Part shown: positions 9,013 through 17,413 of the stretch, piece by piece
Layout of the letters: the number at the start of each line of letters is the position of its first letter
Position numbering within the stretch: the first letter of the stretch is position 1
Assembly (NCBI GenBank): GCA_001552515.1
Contig: BCRI01000028.1
Coordinates: forward strand, 1-60,366
Direction: 5' to 3'
Length of the DNA: 60,366 nucleotides
Origin: Sphaerimonospora mesophila NBRC 14179 = JCM 3151
Lineage (GTDB): Bacteria > Actinomycetota > Actinomycetes > Streptosporangiales > Streptosporangiaceae
Notes under the pieces: generated by a model
The model's database searches: none
What the model saw: only the letters and a program-made list of their open reading frames with translations
Told to the model about the DNA's origin: nothing
Translations under genes and position numbers: made by a program

Positions 9013-9053
9013 CCCTCGTTTCATGGGATCAGACCCTCGTTTCATGGGATCAG
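9013..9053. repeat. Tandem 20-bp duplication at the 3' end of the MaoC gene
   Basis: Two identical 20-bp copies (9013-9032 and 9034-9053, period 21 bp) begin CCCTCGTTTCATGGGATC. The right copy contains the MaoC gene's last codons and its TGA stop at 9042-9044; the left copy lies just downstream of the stop. The simplest reading is slipped-strand duplication of the gene end. Confidence 0.85.
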
Positions 9054-9494
9054 CACGGTGACCGTCTCGGCCACGCAGGCCGGCTTGTCCCACCCCTCGC
9101 GCTCGACGGTGACGCGGGCGACGGCCTGCACACCGTTCGAGCCGCGGGTCAGCGACACCAGCTCGACGCCGGCACGTACCCGGGAACCGACCGGCACCGG
9201 AGAGGGAAACCGCACCCTGTTGCAGCCGTAGTTGATCCCCATCTTCAGACCCTCGACGCGGTAGACCTGCCCGACCAGCTTCGGCACAAGTGACAGCGTC
9301 AGATATCCGTGCGCGATGGTGGTGCCGAACGGGCCCTGCGCCGCCTTCTCCTGATCGACATGGATCCACTGATGGTCACCCGTCGCCTCGGCGAACAGGT
9401 CGATCTGCTGCTGGGTGACGGTGTGCCAGTCGCTGTACCCGAGATGGCCGCCGACCGCCTGCTCGAACTCCTCGATGCCCTGGAAGACCTTCAC
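9042..9494 (-). CDS. MaoC-family (R)-specific enoyl-CoA hydratase
   Basis: Single hot-dog-fold hydratase, 150 aa, from a GTG start at 9494 with GGGGAGG upstream. The hydratase-2 motif is clear: the catalytic Asp/His pair lies in ATGDHQWIHVD, followed by GPFGTTIAHGYLTLSLVP. The protein begins VFQGIEEFEQAVGGHLGYS, typical of the actinobacterial small MaoC proteins encoded beside SDR genes. It follows the SDR gene by 22 bp, so the pair could hydrate an enoyl-CoA and oxidise or reduce the resulting 3-hydroxyacyl-CoA. Confidence 0.93.
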   Translation of the reverse strand: MKVFQGIEEFEQAVGGHLGYSDWHTVTQQQIDLFAEATGDHQWIHVDQEKAAQGPFGTTIAHGYLTLSLVPKLVGQVYRVEGLKMGINYGCNRVRFPSPVPVGSRVRAGVELVSLTRGSNGVQAVARVTVEREGWDKPACVAETVTVLIP

Positions 9495-9516
9495 GACCCC
9501 TCCCCTCCTGTCGCGC

Positions 9517-10278
9517 TCAGGCGCGGGGGCCGCCGGCGACGTAGATGACCTGGCCGGAGACGAACGAGGCCCCTTCGCTGACCAGGAACGACACCGTGTG
9601 GGCGATGTCCTCCGGCTTCCCGACGCGGGCGACCGGGATCTGCGCGGCGGCCATGGCCTTGAACTCCTCGAAGGTGACGCCGATCCGCGCGGCGGTCGCC
9701 GCGGTCATCTCGGTCTCGATGAAGCCCGGCGCGATCGCGTTCACGGTGACGCCGAACTTGCCGAGCTCGATGGCCAGGGTCTTGGTGAAGCCCTGGATGC
9801 CGGCCTTGGCCGCGGAGTAGTTGGCCTGACCGCGGTTGCCGAGCGCGGAGGTGCTGGAGAGGTTGACGATGCGACCCCACTTGCGCTCGGTCATGTGGCG
9901 CTGCACGGCCCGGCTCATGAGGAACGTCCCGCGCAGATGGACGTTCATCACGGAGTCCCAGTCCTCGTCGGTCATCTTGAAGAGCAGGTTGTCGCGGGTG
10001 ATGCCGGCGTTGTTCACGAGCACCGTGGGACCGCCGAGCTCCGCGGCGACCCGGGTCACCGCGGCCTCGACGCCGGCCGCGTCGGAGACGTCCACGCCGA
10101 CCGACAACGCGCGGCCACCGGCGGACTCGATCGCGTCGGCCACCGGCTTACCCGATGCCTCGTCGAGATCGAGCACCGCCACGGCGAAGCCGTCCGCGGC
10201 CAGTCGTTTGGCGATGGCGGCGCCGATTCCGCGTGCGGCCCCGGTGACGATCGCGGTACGGCCGTTGCTGTTGCTCAT
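9517..10278 (-). CDS. SDR-family 3-oxoacyl-ACP/CoA reductase, FabG-like
   Basis: NAD(P)-dependent short-chain dehydrogenase, 253 aa, ATG 10278 preceded by AAGGAG. Rossmann motif TGAARGIGAAIAKRL, the NNAG motif in NNAGITRDNLLFKM, catalytic Ser in NLSSTSALGNRGQ and the YSAAKAG motif are all present. The C-terminal segment IAPGFIETEM is typical of FabG/PhaB proteins. It precedes MaoC on the same strand, which fits 3-hydroxyacyl-CoA metabolism rather than core fatty-acid synthesis, though a FabG role cannot be excluded. The 287 bp between it and the HAD gene show no supportable gene. Confidence 0.93.
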   Translation of the reverse strand: MSNSNGRTAIVTGAARGIGAAIAKRLAADGFAVAVLDLDEASGKPVADAIESAGGRALSVGVDVSDAAGVEAAVTRVAAELGGPTVLVNNAGITRDNLLFKMTDEDWDSVMNVHLRGTFLMSRAVQRHMTERKWGRIVNLSSTSALGNRGQANYSAAKAGIQGFTKTLAIELGKFGVTVNAIAPGFIETEMTAATAARIGVTFEEFKAMAAAQIPVARVGKPEDIAHTVSFLVSEGASFVSGQVIYVAGGPRA

Positions 10279-10565
10279 GTCGTCTCCTTGATTCTCTCTT
10301 CTCAGGGGAGGTCCCGATGGTCGACCACGTGAGTGGCCCGGCCCATGGGGCGCAAGGTCGGAGTCGGTGTCGGCGACGAGAAACCCCAGTGGGGGGAGGG
10401 CCGAAGCGGTGACGGCGACAGCCCGAGGATCGGCCCCGGCTGATCGCGCGGGCGACCTCGCCGGAGATTATCACCGGGTCGAAGAGCACGTGGCGCTGGG
10501 CGTGGGTCGTCGTCGCCCCATCTCCTGGGGAGCCGCGCCGGGTGAGCGGACGACGACGGAACGCT

Positions 10566-11189
10566 TCACGCCGTCGGCCGGCCGAGCAACGGGGCCAGCG
10601 CGGCGCGCAGGTCCGAAACCTCTCGATAGAGCACGCCCGTCATGCCGAGACCGGCGGCCCCCTCGACGTTCTCCGCCCGGTCGTCGACGAACAGGCACCG
10701 GCGGGGATCTGCCCCCGCTCGTTCTGCCGCGATCTCGTAGATCCGCCGATCCGGCTTGACCGCACCGACCCGGGCGCTGCTGACCACCTCGTCGAAGAAG
10801 TGGGTCAGCCCGAGCGCGTCCAGGTCCTCTTCCAGCTTGAGCGTCGCGTTCGACACCAGCACCACCGGGACGTACGTCTGCGCCTGCCGCAACAGGTCGA
10901 GGACGTCCTGATCCACGCGGAACGGCACACCGGTGAACGCCTCGCCCAGCTTCCGCGCCTGCTCCTCCGGGATCCGGTCGACGAGCACGGCGACGATCGA
11001 GTCCACCCACTGCGCCACGGTGATCTCGCCCACCAGCGCGGGGCCGTCCACACCCGGCGCGAAGGCGGCCCGCGCCGTCGTGCCCGGTTCGACGCCGAAG
11101 CCGCGCTCCAGTTCGGTCACCCCGGCCGTGTCGTAGAAGCGGATCACTCCGTCGAAGTCGCACAGCACCGCGTCGAAGGGCAGTCGCAC
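10566..11189 (-). CDS. HAD-superfamily hydrolase
   Basis: Probable phosphatase or dehalogenase-like hydrolase, 207 aa, GTG 11189 with GGGAGG upstream. Motif I is DAVLCDFDGVIRFYD, with nucleophilic Asp and the acid/base Asp two residues later. Motif II is VVLVSNAT, motif III the lysine in GAVKPDRRIYE, and motif IV CLFVDDRAENVEGA. A helical cap lies between motifs I and II, as in HAD subfamily IA. No operon partner is obvious, and the substrate is not inferable. Confidence 0.92.
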   Translation of the reverse strand: MRLPFDAVLCDFDGVIRFYDTAGVTELERGFGVEPGTTARAAFAPGVDGPALVGEITVAQWVDSIVAVLVDRIPEEQARKLGEAFTGVPFRVDQDVLDLLRQAQTYVPVVLVSNATLKLEEDLDALGLTHFFDEVVSSARVGAVKPDRRIYEIAAERAGADPRRCLFVDDRAENVEGAAGLGMTGVLYREVSDLRAALAPLLGRPTA

Positions 11190-11346
11190 AGGTCCTCCCG
11201 GTCAGCTCCGCAGCCGCTCGCGGCACGGACGATCTCCATGTTCGATCGCGAGAGCCTCATCCAACCAGCCACGCCGTACGCCGTCGAGCACGGGGGCCGT
11301 ACGGCTCCGCCACCGCCTCGCCGTGAGGTGGCAGTGCGTGCGCGCC

Positions 11347-11799
11347 TCAGCTCACCGCCTGCTTCACCAGCGCGCTGATCCGCGCCTCCACCTCGGCCGT
11401 GATCTCGGTCAGGGCGAACCCGACCGCCCACATCGGGCCGTCGTCCAGCTTCGCCTGGTCGCTGAACCCGATCGTCGAGTAACGCGTCTTGAACTTCGCC
11501 GCGCCCTGGAAGTGACAGACGATCTCGTCGTCCAGCGCGTAGGCGGGCATGCCGTACCAGAGCCTCGGTGCGAGGGCCGGGGCGCCGGTGGTGATGATCT
11601 CGTGGACGCGCTCGGCGAGGATCCGGTCGGAGTCCTCCATCTCGGCGATCTGCGCGAGCACGTCCTGCAGTTCCTGCGCCGCCTTGTCCGCATGTGCGCT
11701 GCGGCTCGCCGCCTTCTTCCGCTCCTGGGCGTGCTCCTTCATCGCGGCCCGCTCCGCGGCCGTGAATCCGTCGTACTTGCCGCTTTCGGTGCTGCTCAT
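11347..11799 (-). CDS. DUF1801/YdhG-like protein
   Basis: A 150-aa cytosolic protein of the YdhG/DUF1801 fold, sometimes annotated as an iron-chaperone-like domain. ATG 11799 follows GGGGGAAA. After a charged N-terminal helix (FTAAERAAMKEHAQERKKAA) come family landmarks: LAPRLWYGMPAYALDDEIVC, then FQGAAKFKTRYSTIGFSD. The last third reads GPMWAVGFALTEIT and ends in a helix. The biochemical function is not established for the family. It lies downstream of the VOC gene on the same strand, but a strong hairpin separates the two. Confidence 0.85.
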   Translation of the reverse strand: MSSTESGKYDGFTAAERAAMKEHAQERKKAASRSAHADKAAQELQDVLAQIAEMEDSDRILAERVHEIITTGAPALAPRLWYGMPAYALDDEIVCHFQGAAKFKTRYSTIGFSDQAKLDDGPMWAVGFALTEITAEVEARISALVKQAVS

Positions 11800-11840
11800 G
11801 GCACGTTTCCCCCTTTGAGGATCTTGAAATTCGAAATCTC

Positions 11841-11889
11841 GCGTGAAGCGACGGCGCGGCCTCTGCTCGGCCGCGCCGTCGCTTCACGC
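11841..11889 (-). terminator. 21-bp perfect stem-loop after the VOC gene
   Basis: A perfect 21-bp inverted repeat (arms 11841-11861 and 11869-11889, 7-nt loop TCTGCTC) begins immediately after the VOC stop at 11890. There is no T-tract, which is common for actinomycete hairpin terminators. It should isolate the VOC transcript from the DUF1801 gene. The symmetric stem could act in both orientations. Confidence 0.75.
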
Positions 11890-12246
11890 TCACCGGTCCT
11901 GGATCAGCCCGAGGACGTTGCCGTCGGGGTCGGTGACGGTGGCCACCAGGCGGCCGCCGCCGACCTCGTGCGCGGCCTCCCGCACGACCGCCCCCGCGGC
12001 GGTCAACTCGGCCAGCTTCGCCTCGATGTCCGATACGTGCCAGTAGGCCACCGGCGAGGTCATCCCCTGCGGTCCGCCGCCCGGCACCAGCCCGATGTGC
12101 TGACCCTCGGCATCGAAGCCGACATAGTAGGACGAATCGGCCTGTGGTGCGATACCGAGCAGGGCCGCGTACACCGCCTTGGCCTTCGCCAGATCGGACA
12201 CGGGATGGAGCACGGTCTTGATGCCCTGGGTGGAAGAGCCGCTCAT
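11890..12246 (-). CDS. VOC-family (glyoxalase/bleomycin resistance-like) protein
   Basis: Single-unit vicinal-oxygen-chelate protein, 118 aa. I chose ATG 12246 because AGGAG lies 5 nt upstream; the frame is open to 12465 without a better site. Recognisable parts are KTVLHPVSDLAKAKAVYAAL, YYVGFDAEGQHIGLVPGGG and a C-terminal VTDPDGNVLGLIQDR that ends the second beta-alpha-beta-beta-beta unit. Such proteins range from dioxygenases to antibiotic-binding proteins, so substrate and even catalysis are uncertain. It is transcribed divergently from the large LuxR-type regulator. Confidence 0.88.
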   Translation of the reverse strand: MSGSSTQGIKTVLHPVSDLAKAKAVYAALLGIAPQADSSYYVGFDAEGQHIGLVPGGGPQGMTSPVAYWHVSDIEAKLAELTAAGAVVREAAHEVGGGRLVATVTDPDGNVLGLIQDR

Positions 12247-12465
12247 GGTCACTCCTGTCGTCGTGGTTCGCATCGACCCGCTGTCGTGCGTGGTCACAGC
12301 CTCTCTCGCGGTCGGGCCGACCGGCATCCGTGGTGACCACGGAATCACCCACGGAGCGACGGTACGAACCGGCGCCACGGATCGGCGCCACGGATCGGCG
12401 GCACGGATCACGTACGGTGGCCACTGCGGGTAGGAGACGGAAGCGGACAACGGCAAACTGGGCAA

Positions 12466-15273
12466 GTGGCACTAACGGTGGACATCTCACCTCGCGAGGC
12501 CGAGGTGCTGGAGCTGATCGGCGCGCACCTCAGCAACGCCGAGATCGCGGCGCGGCTGTGCATCTCGGTGCGTACGGTGGAGAGCCACGTCTCTTCACTG
12601 CTGCGCAAGCTGGAGGTGCCGGACCGGCGGGCACTCGCCCGGCGTGCGCCCGAGCCGGCCGACGCCGGCCCGTCTCACCCGGCACCGGTGCTGCCGACCC
12701 CGCTGACCTCGTTCATCGGCCGGGCCGACGAGCGGGCCGAGCTGACCGAGATGATCAAAGCGCACCGCCAGGTGACCGCGGTCGGTCCCGGTGGCGTGGG
12801 CAAGACCCGGCTCGCGTTGGCGGTGGCCGCGAAAGCGGCCGGCGAGTACGCCGACGGAGTGTGGTTCGTCGACCTCGTCCCGGTCACCGATCCGGTGCTG
12901 ATCGCGACCACGGTCGCCGGGGCGCTCGGCCTCGGTGAGCAGCCCGGCCGCGACATGACCGAGTCCGTGGCCGCCGCGCTGGCCGACCGTCACGCGCTGC
13001 TGGTGCTGGACAACTGCGAGCATGTGGTGGACGGGGTGGCGCTGTTCGTCGAGCGACTGCTGGCGACGTGCCCTCGAGTGACGGTGCTGGCGACCAGCCG
13101 GGCACGGCTGATGGTGCCGTTCGAACGGGTTTATCCGGTCCCGCCGCTGTCGCTGGCCGTCGACGGCGAGTCGGACGCGGTCGCGTTGTTCATGGAGCGA
13201 GCGGCCGCGGTCGGCCGTCCGCTCGACCCTCCGTTGCGCGACCAGATCGCCGCGATCTGTGCGCGGCTGGATGGAATGGCCCTGGCCATCGAGCTGGCCG
13301 CCGCCCGCTGCCCCACGCTCGGGCTCGACGGCATCACCGCCGCACTGTCCCACCCGCTGCGGATGCTCACCGGCGGCTCCCGTGCCGATGAACGGCACCG
13401 CTCGGTGCGGGGGGCGCTGGACTGGAGCCATGCCCTGCTGGAGCCTGCCGACCGGGCGCTGCTGCGCCGGGTGTCGGTGTTCGTGGCGCCGTTCACCGCC
13501 GCAGCCGCTGCGGAGGTGGCCGGGTCGGAGGAAGGCCTGGTCGCCGACGGCCTGGCCCGGCTGTCCGAGCAGAGCCTGCTGGTGGTGACGGCGTCCCCGC
13601 GAGGTACGGAGTATCGGGCGCTGGAGACCATCCGCCAGTACGGGATGGAGCGGCTGGCCGAGGCCGGTGAGCTGATCGACACGCGATCGCGCCACGTTCG
13701 CTGGTGCCTGGCCAGGGCCGCCGAGCTGGCGGTGGCACGGGCTGACTGGCGGGCCCGGTTCGACGCGGTGGCGGACGACCTCCGCGCGGCCCTGGCGTGG
13801 GCGGCCGAACGGCCGGAGCAGCACGCGGACGCATACCGCCTCGCCCGCTGCCTGGCCGAACTGACCTTCACCCGTAACCTGATCAGCGAGTCCCAGGGGC
13901 GCTATGAGCAGGCGGCCGCACTCGCCGACGACCCGGCCGCCGCCGCGTCGATGCTCCGGCAGGCCGCGGCCGTGGCGGGCTGCCGGATGCGCGGCGACGA
14001 CATGGACCGCCTGCACCGCGCGGCCGCCGACGCCGCCCGCAGGGCCGGTGACACCGCCGGCGCCGCCTGTGACCTGGCGACCGCCGCCGCCAACGCCTAC
14101 CGGTTCTCCAGCAAGTTCGTACGGAAACTGCCGCAGCACGAGGCGACCGCGCTCATCGCCCAGGCGCGGGAGCTGGCGGGCGACGACCCGGCCGCCCAGG
14201 CGGCGGTGGCGCTGGCCGAGGCCGGGCAGGCGCTCACCGAGGCGTTCGGCGCCGCACAGGGCCCGGACGACCAAGCGATGCCGGTGACGATCGCGCGCGC
14301 CGAACGAGCGGTCGAGCTCGCCCACCGCACGGGTGATCCGCTCGCCGAGTCCGCCGCGCTGGACACGCTCACCGGCGTCCGGAGCTGGGCCGGTGACACG
14401 TTCGCCGCCGCGGACACGGCCCGGCGCCGGGTCACGCTGCTCTCGTCGACGCCGACCACCCCGGCCGGCACCCACGAGCTGATCGAGGCACTCGGCGAGG
14501 CCGCAGAGGCCGGCCTCGGCGCGGGGGATCTGCCCGGTGCCCGCCGATGGGCACGGCAGCTCGCGGATCACCCGCTGCTGGCGGAGGTCGGCCACCGTGC
14601 CGTGGGCTGGCTCCTTGTGGCCGACACGCTCGCGGGCGACCTCGACGAGGTGCTCACCGGCAGCGTCCGGTTCCTCGACGCCTGGCAGCGGGCCGACGGC
14701 CCGGCCAAATCCGTCCTCGGTCCGCCGGCGGCGGCGGTGGCGACGATCCACGGCCTGCGCGACGACCAGGACGCCCTGCGCGAATGGCGCGCTGTGCTCA
14801 ATCGGCTCGGCCCCTCGCCGGCCAACACGTACGGCTACGGAGCGGTCTTCGACGGGATGCTGCTGCTCCACCATGGTCAGGCCCCGCAGGCGCTGCGGCG
14901 GATGGCGCCCGAGCCCGGCGAGGTGTGGCAGTGGGTCACCTGGATCTGGCTTCACTGGTATGTGGCGCTGCGCGCCGAGGCCGCCGTGCTCGCCGGAAGT
15001 CCCGACGCTCGCGACCGACTGGCCGAGGCGCGGACCGTCGTGGCCGGCAACCCGGTCGCCGCCGCCCTTGTGGAGCGGGCCCGGGCGCTGCTCGACGACG
15101 ACCGGGAGCGGCTGCTCGCCACGGTGGACGCGTTCGACGCCGCCGGCTGCCGCTATCAGTCGATGCGGACCCTGGTGCTCGCCGGCGGCGACCACGCCGC
15201 CCGCGGCGCGGCCGCGCTGGCCGATCTCGGCTTCGCCCCGATGGCCCCGGCGCCGAGGATGCCCCCGGAGTGA
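12466..15273 (+). CDS. Large STAND-type regulator with N-terminal LuxR helix-turn-helix and NB-ARC-like ATPase
   Basis: Likely ATP-dependent transcriptional regulator, 935 aa, GTG start at 12466 (a second GTG lies four codons on). Residues about 5-60 form a LuxR/GerE helix-turn-helix: ISPREAEVLELIGAHLSNAEI followed by ARLCISVRTVESHVSSLLRK. An NB-ARC-type ATPase follows, with Walker A GPGGVGKTRLA near residue 107, Walker B LLVLDNCEHVVD near 185 and the sensor segment VLATSRARL. The remaining 500 residues are Ala-rich and helical, like a TPR sensor. Most actinobacterial LAL-type regulators carry the LuxR domain at the C-terminus, so this order is unusual. Confidence 0.9.
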   Translation: MALTVDISPREAEVLELIGAHLSNAEIAARLCISVRTVESHVSSLLRKLEVPDRRALARRAPEPADAGPSHPAPVLPTPLTSFIGRADERAELTEMIKAHRQVTAVGPGGVGKTRLALAVAAKAAGEYADGVWFVDLVPVTDPVLIATTVAGALGLGEQPGRDMTESVAAALADRHALLVLDNCEHVVDGVALFVERLLATCPRVTVLATSRARLMVPFERVYPVPPLSLAVDGESDAVALFMERAAAVGRPLDPPLRDQIAAICARLDGMALAIELAAARCPTLGLDGITAALSHPLRMLTGGSRADERHRSVRGALDWSHALLEPADRALLRRVSVFVAPFTAAAAAEVAGSEEGLVADGLARLSEQSLLVVTASPRGTEYRALETIRQYGMERLAEAGELIDTRSRHVRWCLARAAELAVARADWRARFDAVADDLRAALAWAAERPEQHADAYRLARCLAELTFTRNLISESQGRYEQAAALADDPAAAASMLRQAAAVAGCRMRGDDMDRLHRAAADAARRAGDTAGAACDLATAAANAYRFSSKFVRKLPQHEATALIAQARELAGDDPAAQAAVALAEAGQALTEAFGAAQGPDDQAMPVTIARAERAVELAHRTGDPLAESAALDTLTGVRSWAGDTFAAADTARRRVTLLSSTPTTPAGTHELIEALGEAAEAGLGAGDLPGARRWARQLADHPLLAEVGHRAVGWLLVADTLAGDLDEVLTGSVRFLDAWQRADGPAKSVLGPPAAAVATIHGLRDDQDALREWRAVLNRLGPSPANTYGYGAVFDGMLLLHHGQAPQALRRMAPEPGEVWQWVTWIWLHWYVALRAEAAVLAGSPDARDRLAEARTVVAGNPVAAALVERARALLDDDRERLLATVDAFDAAGCRYQSMRTLVLAGGDHAARGAAALADLGFAPMAPAPRMPPE

Positions 15274-15280
15274 CGGCCGC

Positions 15281-15309
15281 CGAGCAGTGATCAGACCTCG
15301 GCCTGCTCG
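15281..15309. terminator. Possible bidirectional hairpin between convergent genes
   Basis: CGAGCAG at 15281-15287 pairs with CTGCTCG at 15303-15309, between the convergent stops of the LuxR-type regulator and the alpha/beta hydrolase. The stem is only 7 bp with a 15-nt loop, so the call rests mainly on position. Confidence 0.35.
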
Positions 15310-15315
15310 CGGTGG

Positions 15316-16041
15316 TCACTCCCCGGAGAGTTTGGCGAGTTCGGCGGCGATGACCCGCGGAGCGGTGAGCATGATCTCGTGATCGCCCGGGAAGCGGACG
15401 ACCCGTGTGCCCGGCAGGCGCGAGGAGAAGTAGGGGTCCCAGTTCTCTTCCGGGCTCACCCCGCGGACGTCCTGGGTGCCGACCAGGTATGCGGTGGGCA
15501 GGCCGAGTCGGTGGAACCGGGGCAGGTGCACCCGGTCCAGCAACGGCGCCAGGGGCTGCGGCCTCCAGTATCGGCGGTAGAGGTCGGCCGCGACTTCTTG
15601 CGTGACCGTCGGGAAGAAGGTGGCCCGCACCGCGTCGAACGGGGGCAGGTAGGCGGTCTCGCCGCGGGCCAGCGCCTGTTCCAGCGGAGCACGCGCCGCC
15701 GATGGGATCTCGTCGACCAGGCGCTGGCCGTCGCGCAATACGACGCCGGCGACGAAGACGACCGTCATGATGCGCTCCGGCACCGCTTCGGCGACCCCGG
15801 CCACGACGGAGCCGCCCATGCTGTGGCCGACCAGCGTCACCTCGTGCAGGTCGCCCCCGACGATCAGGTCGATCACGTGGGCGCTGTAGTGTGCGTGGCC
15901 GACCCGATGATCGCCGTCCGGGCCGGACCCCGGCAGGCTCGGTGCGTGTACGGTATGACCCCGTCCGCGCAGGTAATGGGTGGTGGCGTCCCAGCAGGAC
16001 CCGTCATGGTAGGCGCCGTGGACGAGAACGTAGGTGGCCAT
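15316..16041 (-). CDS. Alpha/beta hydrolase
   Basis: Soluble esterase-like hydrolase, 241 aa. ATG 16041 shares its A with the stop of the M20 peptidase gene (TGATG), so the two are co-transcribed and coupled. The N-terminus YVLVHGAYHDGSCWD carries the oxyanion HG motif, the nucleophile elbow is LVGHSMGGSVV, and the late GTQDVRG and FPGDHEIMLTAP segments hold the likely Asp/His of the triad. The overall look is of the salicylate esterase/methylesterase-like AB_hydrolase_6 group. Pairing with an M20 amidohydrolase suggests sequential ester and amide cleavage of one substrate, which is inference. Confidence 0.9.
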   Translation of the reverse strand: MATYVLVHGAYHDGSCWDATTHYLRGRGHTVHAPSLPGSGPDGDHRVGHAHYSAHVIDLIVGGDLHEVTLVGHSMGGSVVAGVAEAVPERIMTVVFVAGVVLRDGQRLVDEIPSAARAPLEQALARGETAYLPPFDAVRATFFPTVTQEVAADLYRRYWRPQPLAPLLDRVHLPRFHRLGLPTAYLVGTQDVRGVSPEENWDPYFSSRLPGTRVVRFPGDHEIMLTAPRVIAAELAKLSGE

Positions 16042-17345
16042 CAGTACGCCACCAGCAGGCGGTCGAGAACGCGGGCGCCGAACCGGAGCGCGGCCAGCGG
16101 CACCCGCTCGTTGACGCCGTGGAACATTCCCGAGAAGTCGAGGTCCGGCGGCAACCGCAGCGGTACGAATCCGTACCCACGGATGCCCAGCCTGGCGAAC
16201 GCCTTGTTGTCCGTGCCGCCGGACAGGCAGTAGGGCAGGACCCCGGCCTCCGGGTCCTCGGCCCGCAGCGCGCTGACCATGGCGGACACCAGGTCGCCGG
16301 AGAAGCCGGTCTCCAGCGCGATGTCATGGTGGACCGTTTCACGTTCGATGCCGGGGCCGAGTAACCGGTCCACGGTGGCCATGAACTCCTCCTCGTGTCC
16401 GGGCAGGAACCGGCCGTCGATGTGCGCGGTGGCGGCGGCGGGCACCACGTTGACCTTGTATCCGGCATCGAGCATGGTCGGCGCCGCGGTGTTGCGCAGC
16501 GTCGCGCCGACCATGCGGGCGAGGGGCCCGAGGTGTCGCACGATGTCGTCCGGCGGGGTGGCGGGGTCCAGTCCGAGCGTGTCGGCGACGCCGTCGAGCA
16601 GGCGCCGTACGGTCGGCGTCAGCCGTACCGGCCACTGGTGAGCCGTCAGCCGGCCGAGGGCGTCCACCAGTGCCGCGACCGCGTTGCCGTCATTGGTCAT
16701 CGAACCGTGGCCGGCGGGGCCGCGCGCCGTGAGCCGCAGCCAGGCCAGCCCTTTCTGCGCGGTCTCGATCAGATACAGGCGTGCTTCGTTGGCCAGTGTG
16801 ACGCTGAACCCGCCGACCTCGCTGATCGCCTCGGCGCAGCCCTCGAACTGCTCGGGGTGGTGGTCGACGAGCCAGTGGGAGCCGTGGCGTCCGCCCGCCT
16901 CCTCGTCCGCGAGGAACGCCAGGACGATGTCCCGGCGGGGCCGGACGCCGTCACGGGCCCAGCGGCGTACGACCGCGAGGATCATGGCGTCCATGTCCTT
17001 CATGTCCACGGCGCCACGCCCCCAGACGCAGTCGTCGGCGATCTCGCCGGAGAAGGGCGGGAAGCGCCAGCCGTCCTCCACGGCCGGCACGACGTCCAGG
17101 TGACCGTGCACGAGTAGCGCGGGCAGGGTGGGGTCGGTTCCCGTGATGCGGGCCAGCACATTGGCGCGCTTCGGCGCGGACTCTAGGATCGTCGCTTGCA
17201 CGCCGCACTCCGCGAGTTCGCCCGCGACGTACTCCGCTGCCGCTCTTTCTCCCTGACCTGAGCCGTCTCCCCAGTTGCTGCTGTCGATCCTGATCAAATC
17301 CCGGCAGATCTCTGCCACCTCATCGTGCTCGCCCGATCCGATCAT
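16041..17345 (-). CDS. M20/ArgE/DapE-family metallopeptidase
   Basis: Zinc-dependent amidohydrolase or peptidase, 434 aa, ATG 17345 after GAGAGGAAG. Metal-site motifs are complete: HGHLDVVPAVEDGW, GRGAVDMKDMDA, LADEEAGGRHGSH and the late GGTDNKAFARLG. The dimerisation-domain segment GPAGHGSM is also present. Length and motif spacing suit the M20 subgroup that acts on N-acyl amino acids or dipeptides. It diverges from the Liv-type importer with only 66 bp between starts, so peptide or amino-acid derivatives brought in by that transporter are reasonable substrates, though unproven. Confidence 0.94.
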   Translation of the reverse strand: MIGSGEHDEVAEICRDLIRIDSSNWGDGSGQGERAAAEYVAGELAECGVQATILESAPKRANVLARITGTDPTLPALLVHGHLDVVPAVEDGWRFPPFSGEIADDCVWGRGAVDMKDMDAMILAVVRRWARDGVRPRRDIVLAFLADEEAGGRHGSHWLVDHHPEQFEGCAEAISEVGGFSVTLANEARLYLIETAQKGLAWLRLTARGPAGHGSMTNDGNAVAALVDALGRLTAHQWPVRLTPTVRRLLDGVADTLGLDPATPPDDIVRHLGPLARMVGATLRNTAAPTMLDAGYKVNVVPAAATAHIDGRFLPGHEEEFMATVDRLLGPGIERETVHHDIALETGFSGDLVSAMVSALRAEDPEAGVLPYCLSGGTDNKAFARLGIRGYGFVPLRLPPDLDFSGMFHGVNERVPLAALRFGARVLDRLLVAY

Positions 17346-17375
17346 TGCGGCTTCCTCTCACCCGGACGGCGGCCC

Positions 17376-17413
17376 TTGACGGCACTAAGTTCTACCTACT
17401 ATATCGGTGATAT
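17376..17413 (+). promoter_or_regulatory. Candidate livG promoter with overlapping ATATC-GGT-GATAT symmetry
   Basis: TTGACG (17376-17381) and TACTAT (17397-17402) form a plausible -35/-10 pair, with a shortish 15-nt spacer. A start site about 7 nt after the -10 would fall within a few bases of the ATG at 17412, so the livG message could be leaderless. The inverted repeat ATATC GGT GATAT (17401-17413) overlaps the -10 and the start codon and could be an operator. Confidence 0.4.

Noticed and set aside
10279-10565. Possible small genes between the SDR and HAD genes
   Set aside because: Frames on both strands are Arg-rich and have no ribosome site or family resemblance; I see no gene there.
12595-15195. 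An 866-codon minus-strand frame over the LuxR-type regulator
   Set aside because: Composition is biased to Gly/Arg/His/Val with no recognisable motif, while the plus strand gives clear helix-turn-helix and Walker motifs.
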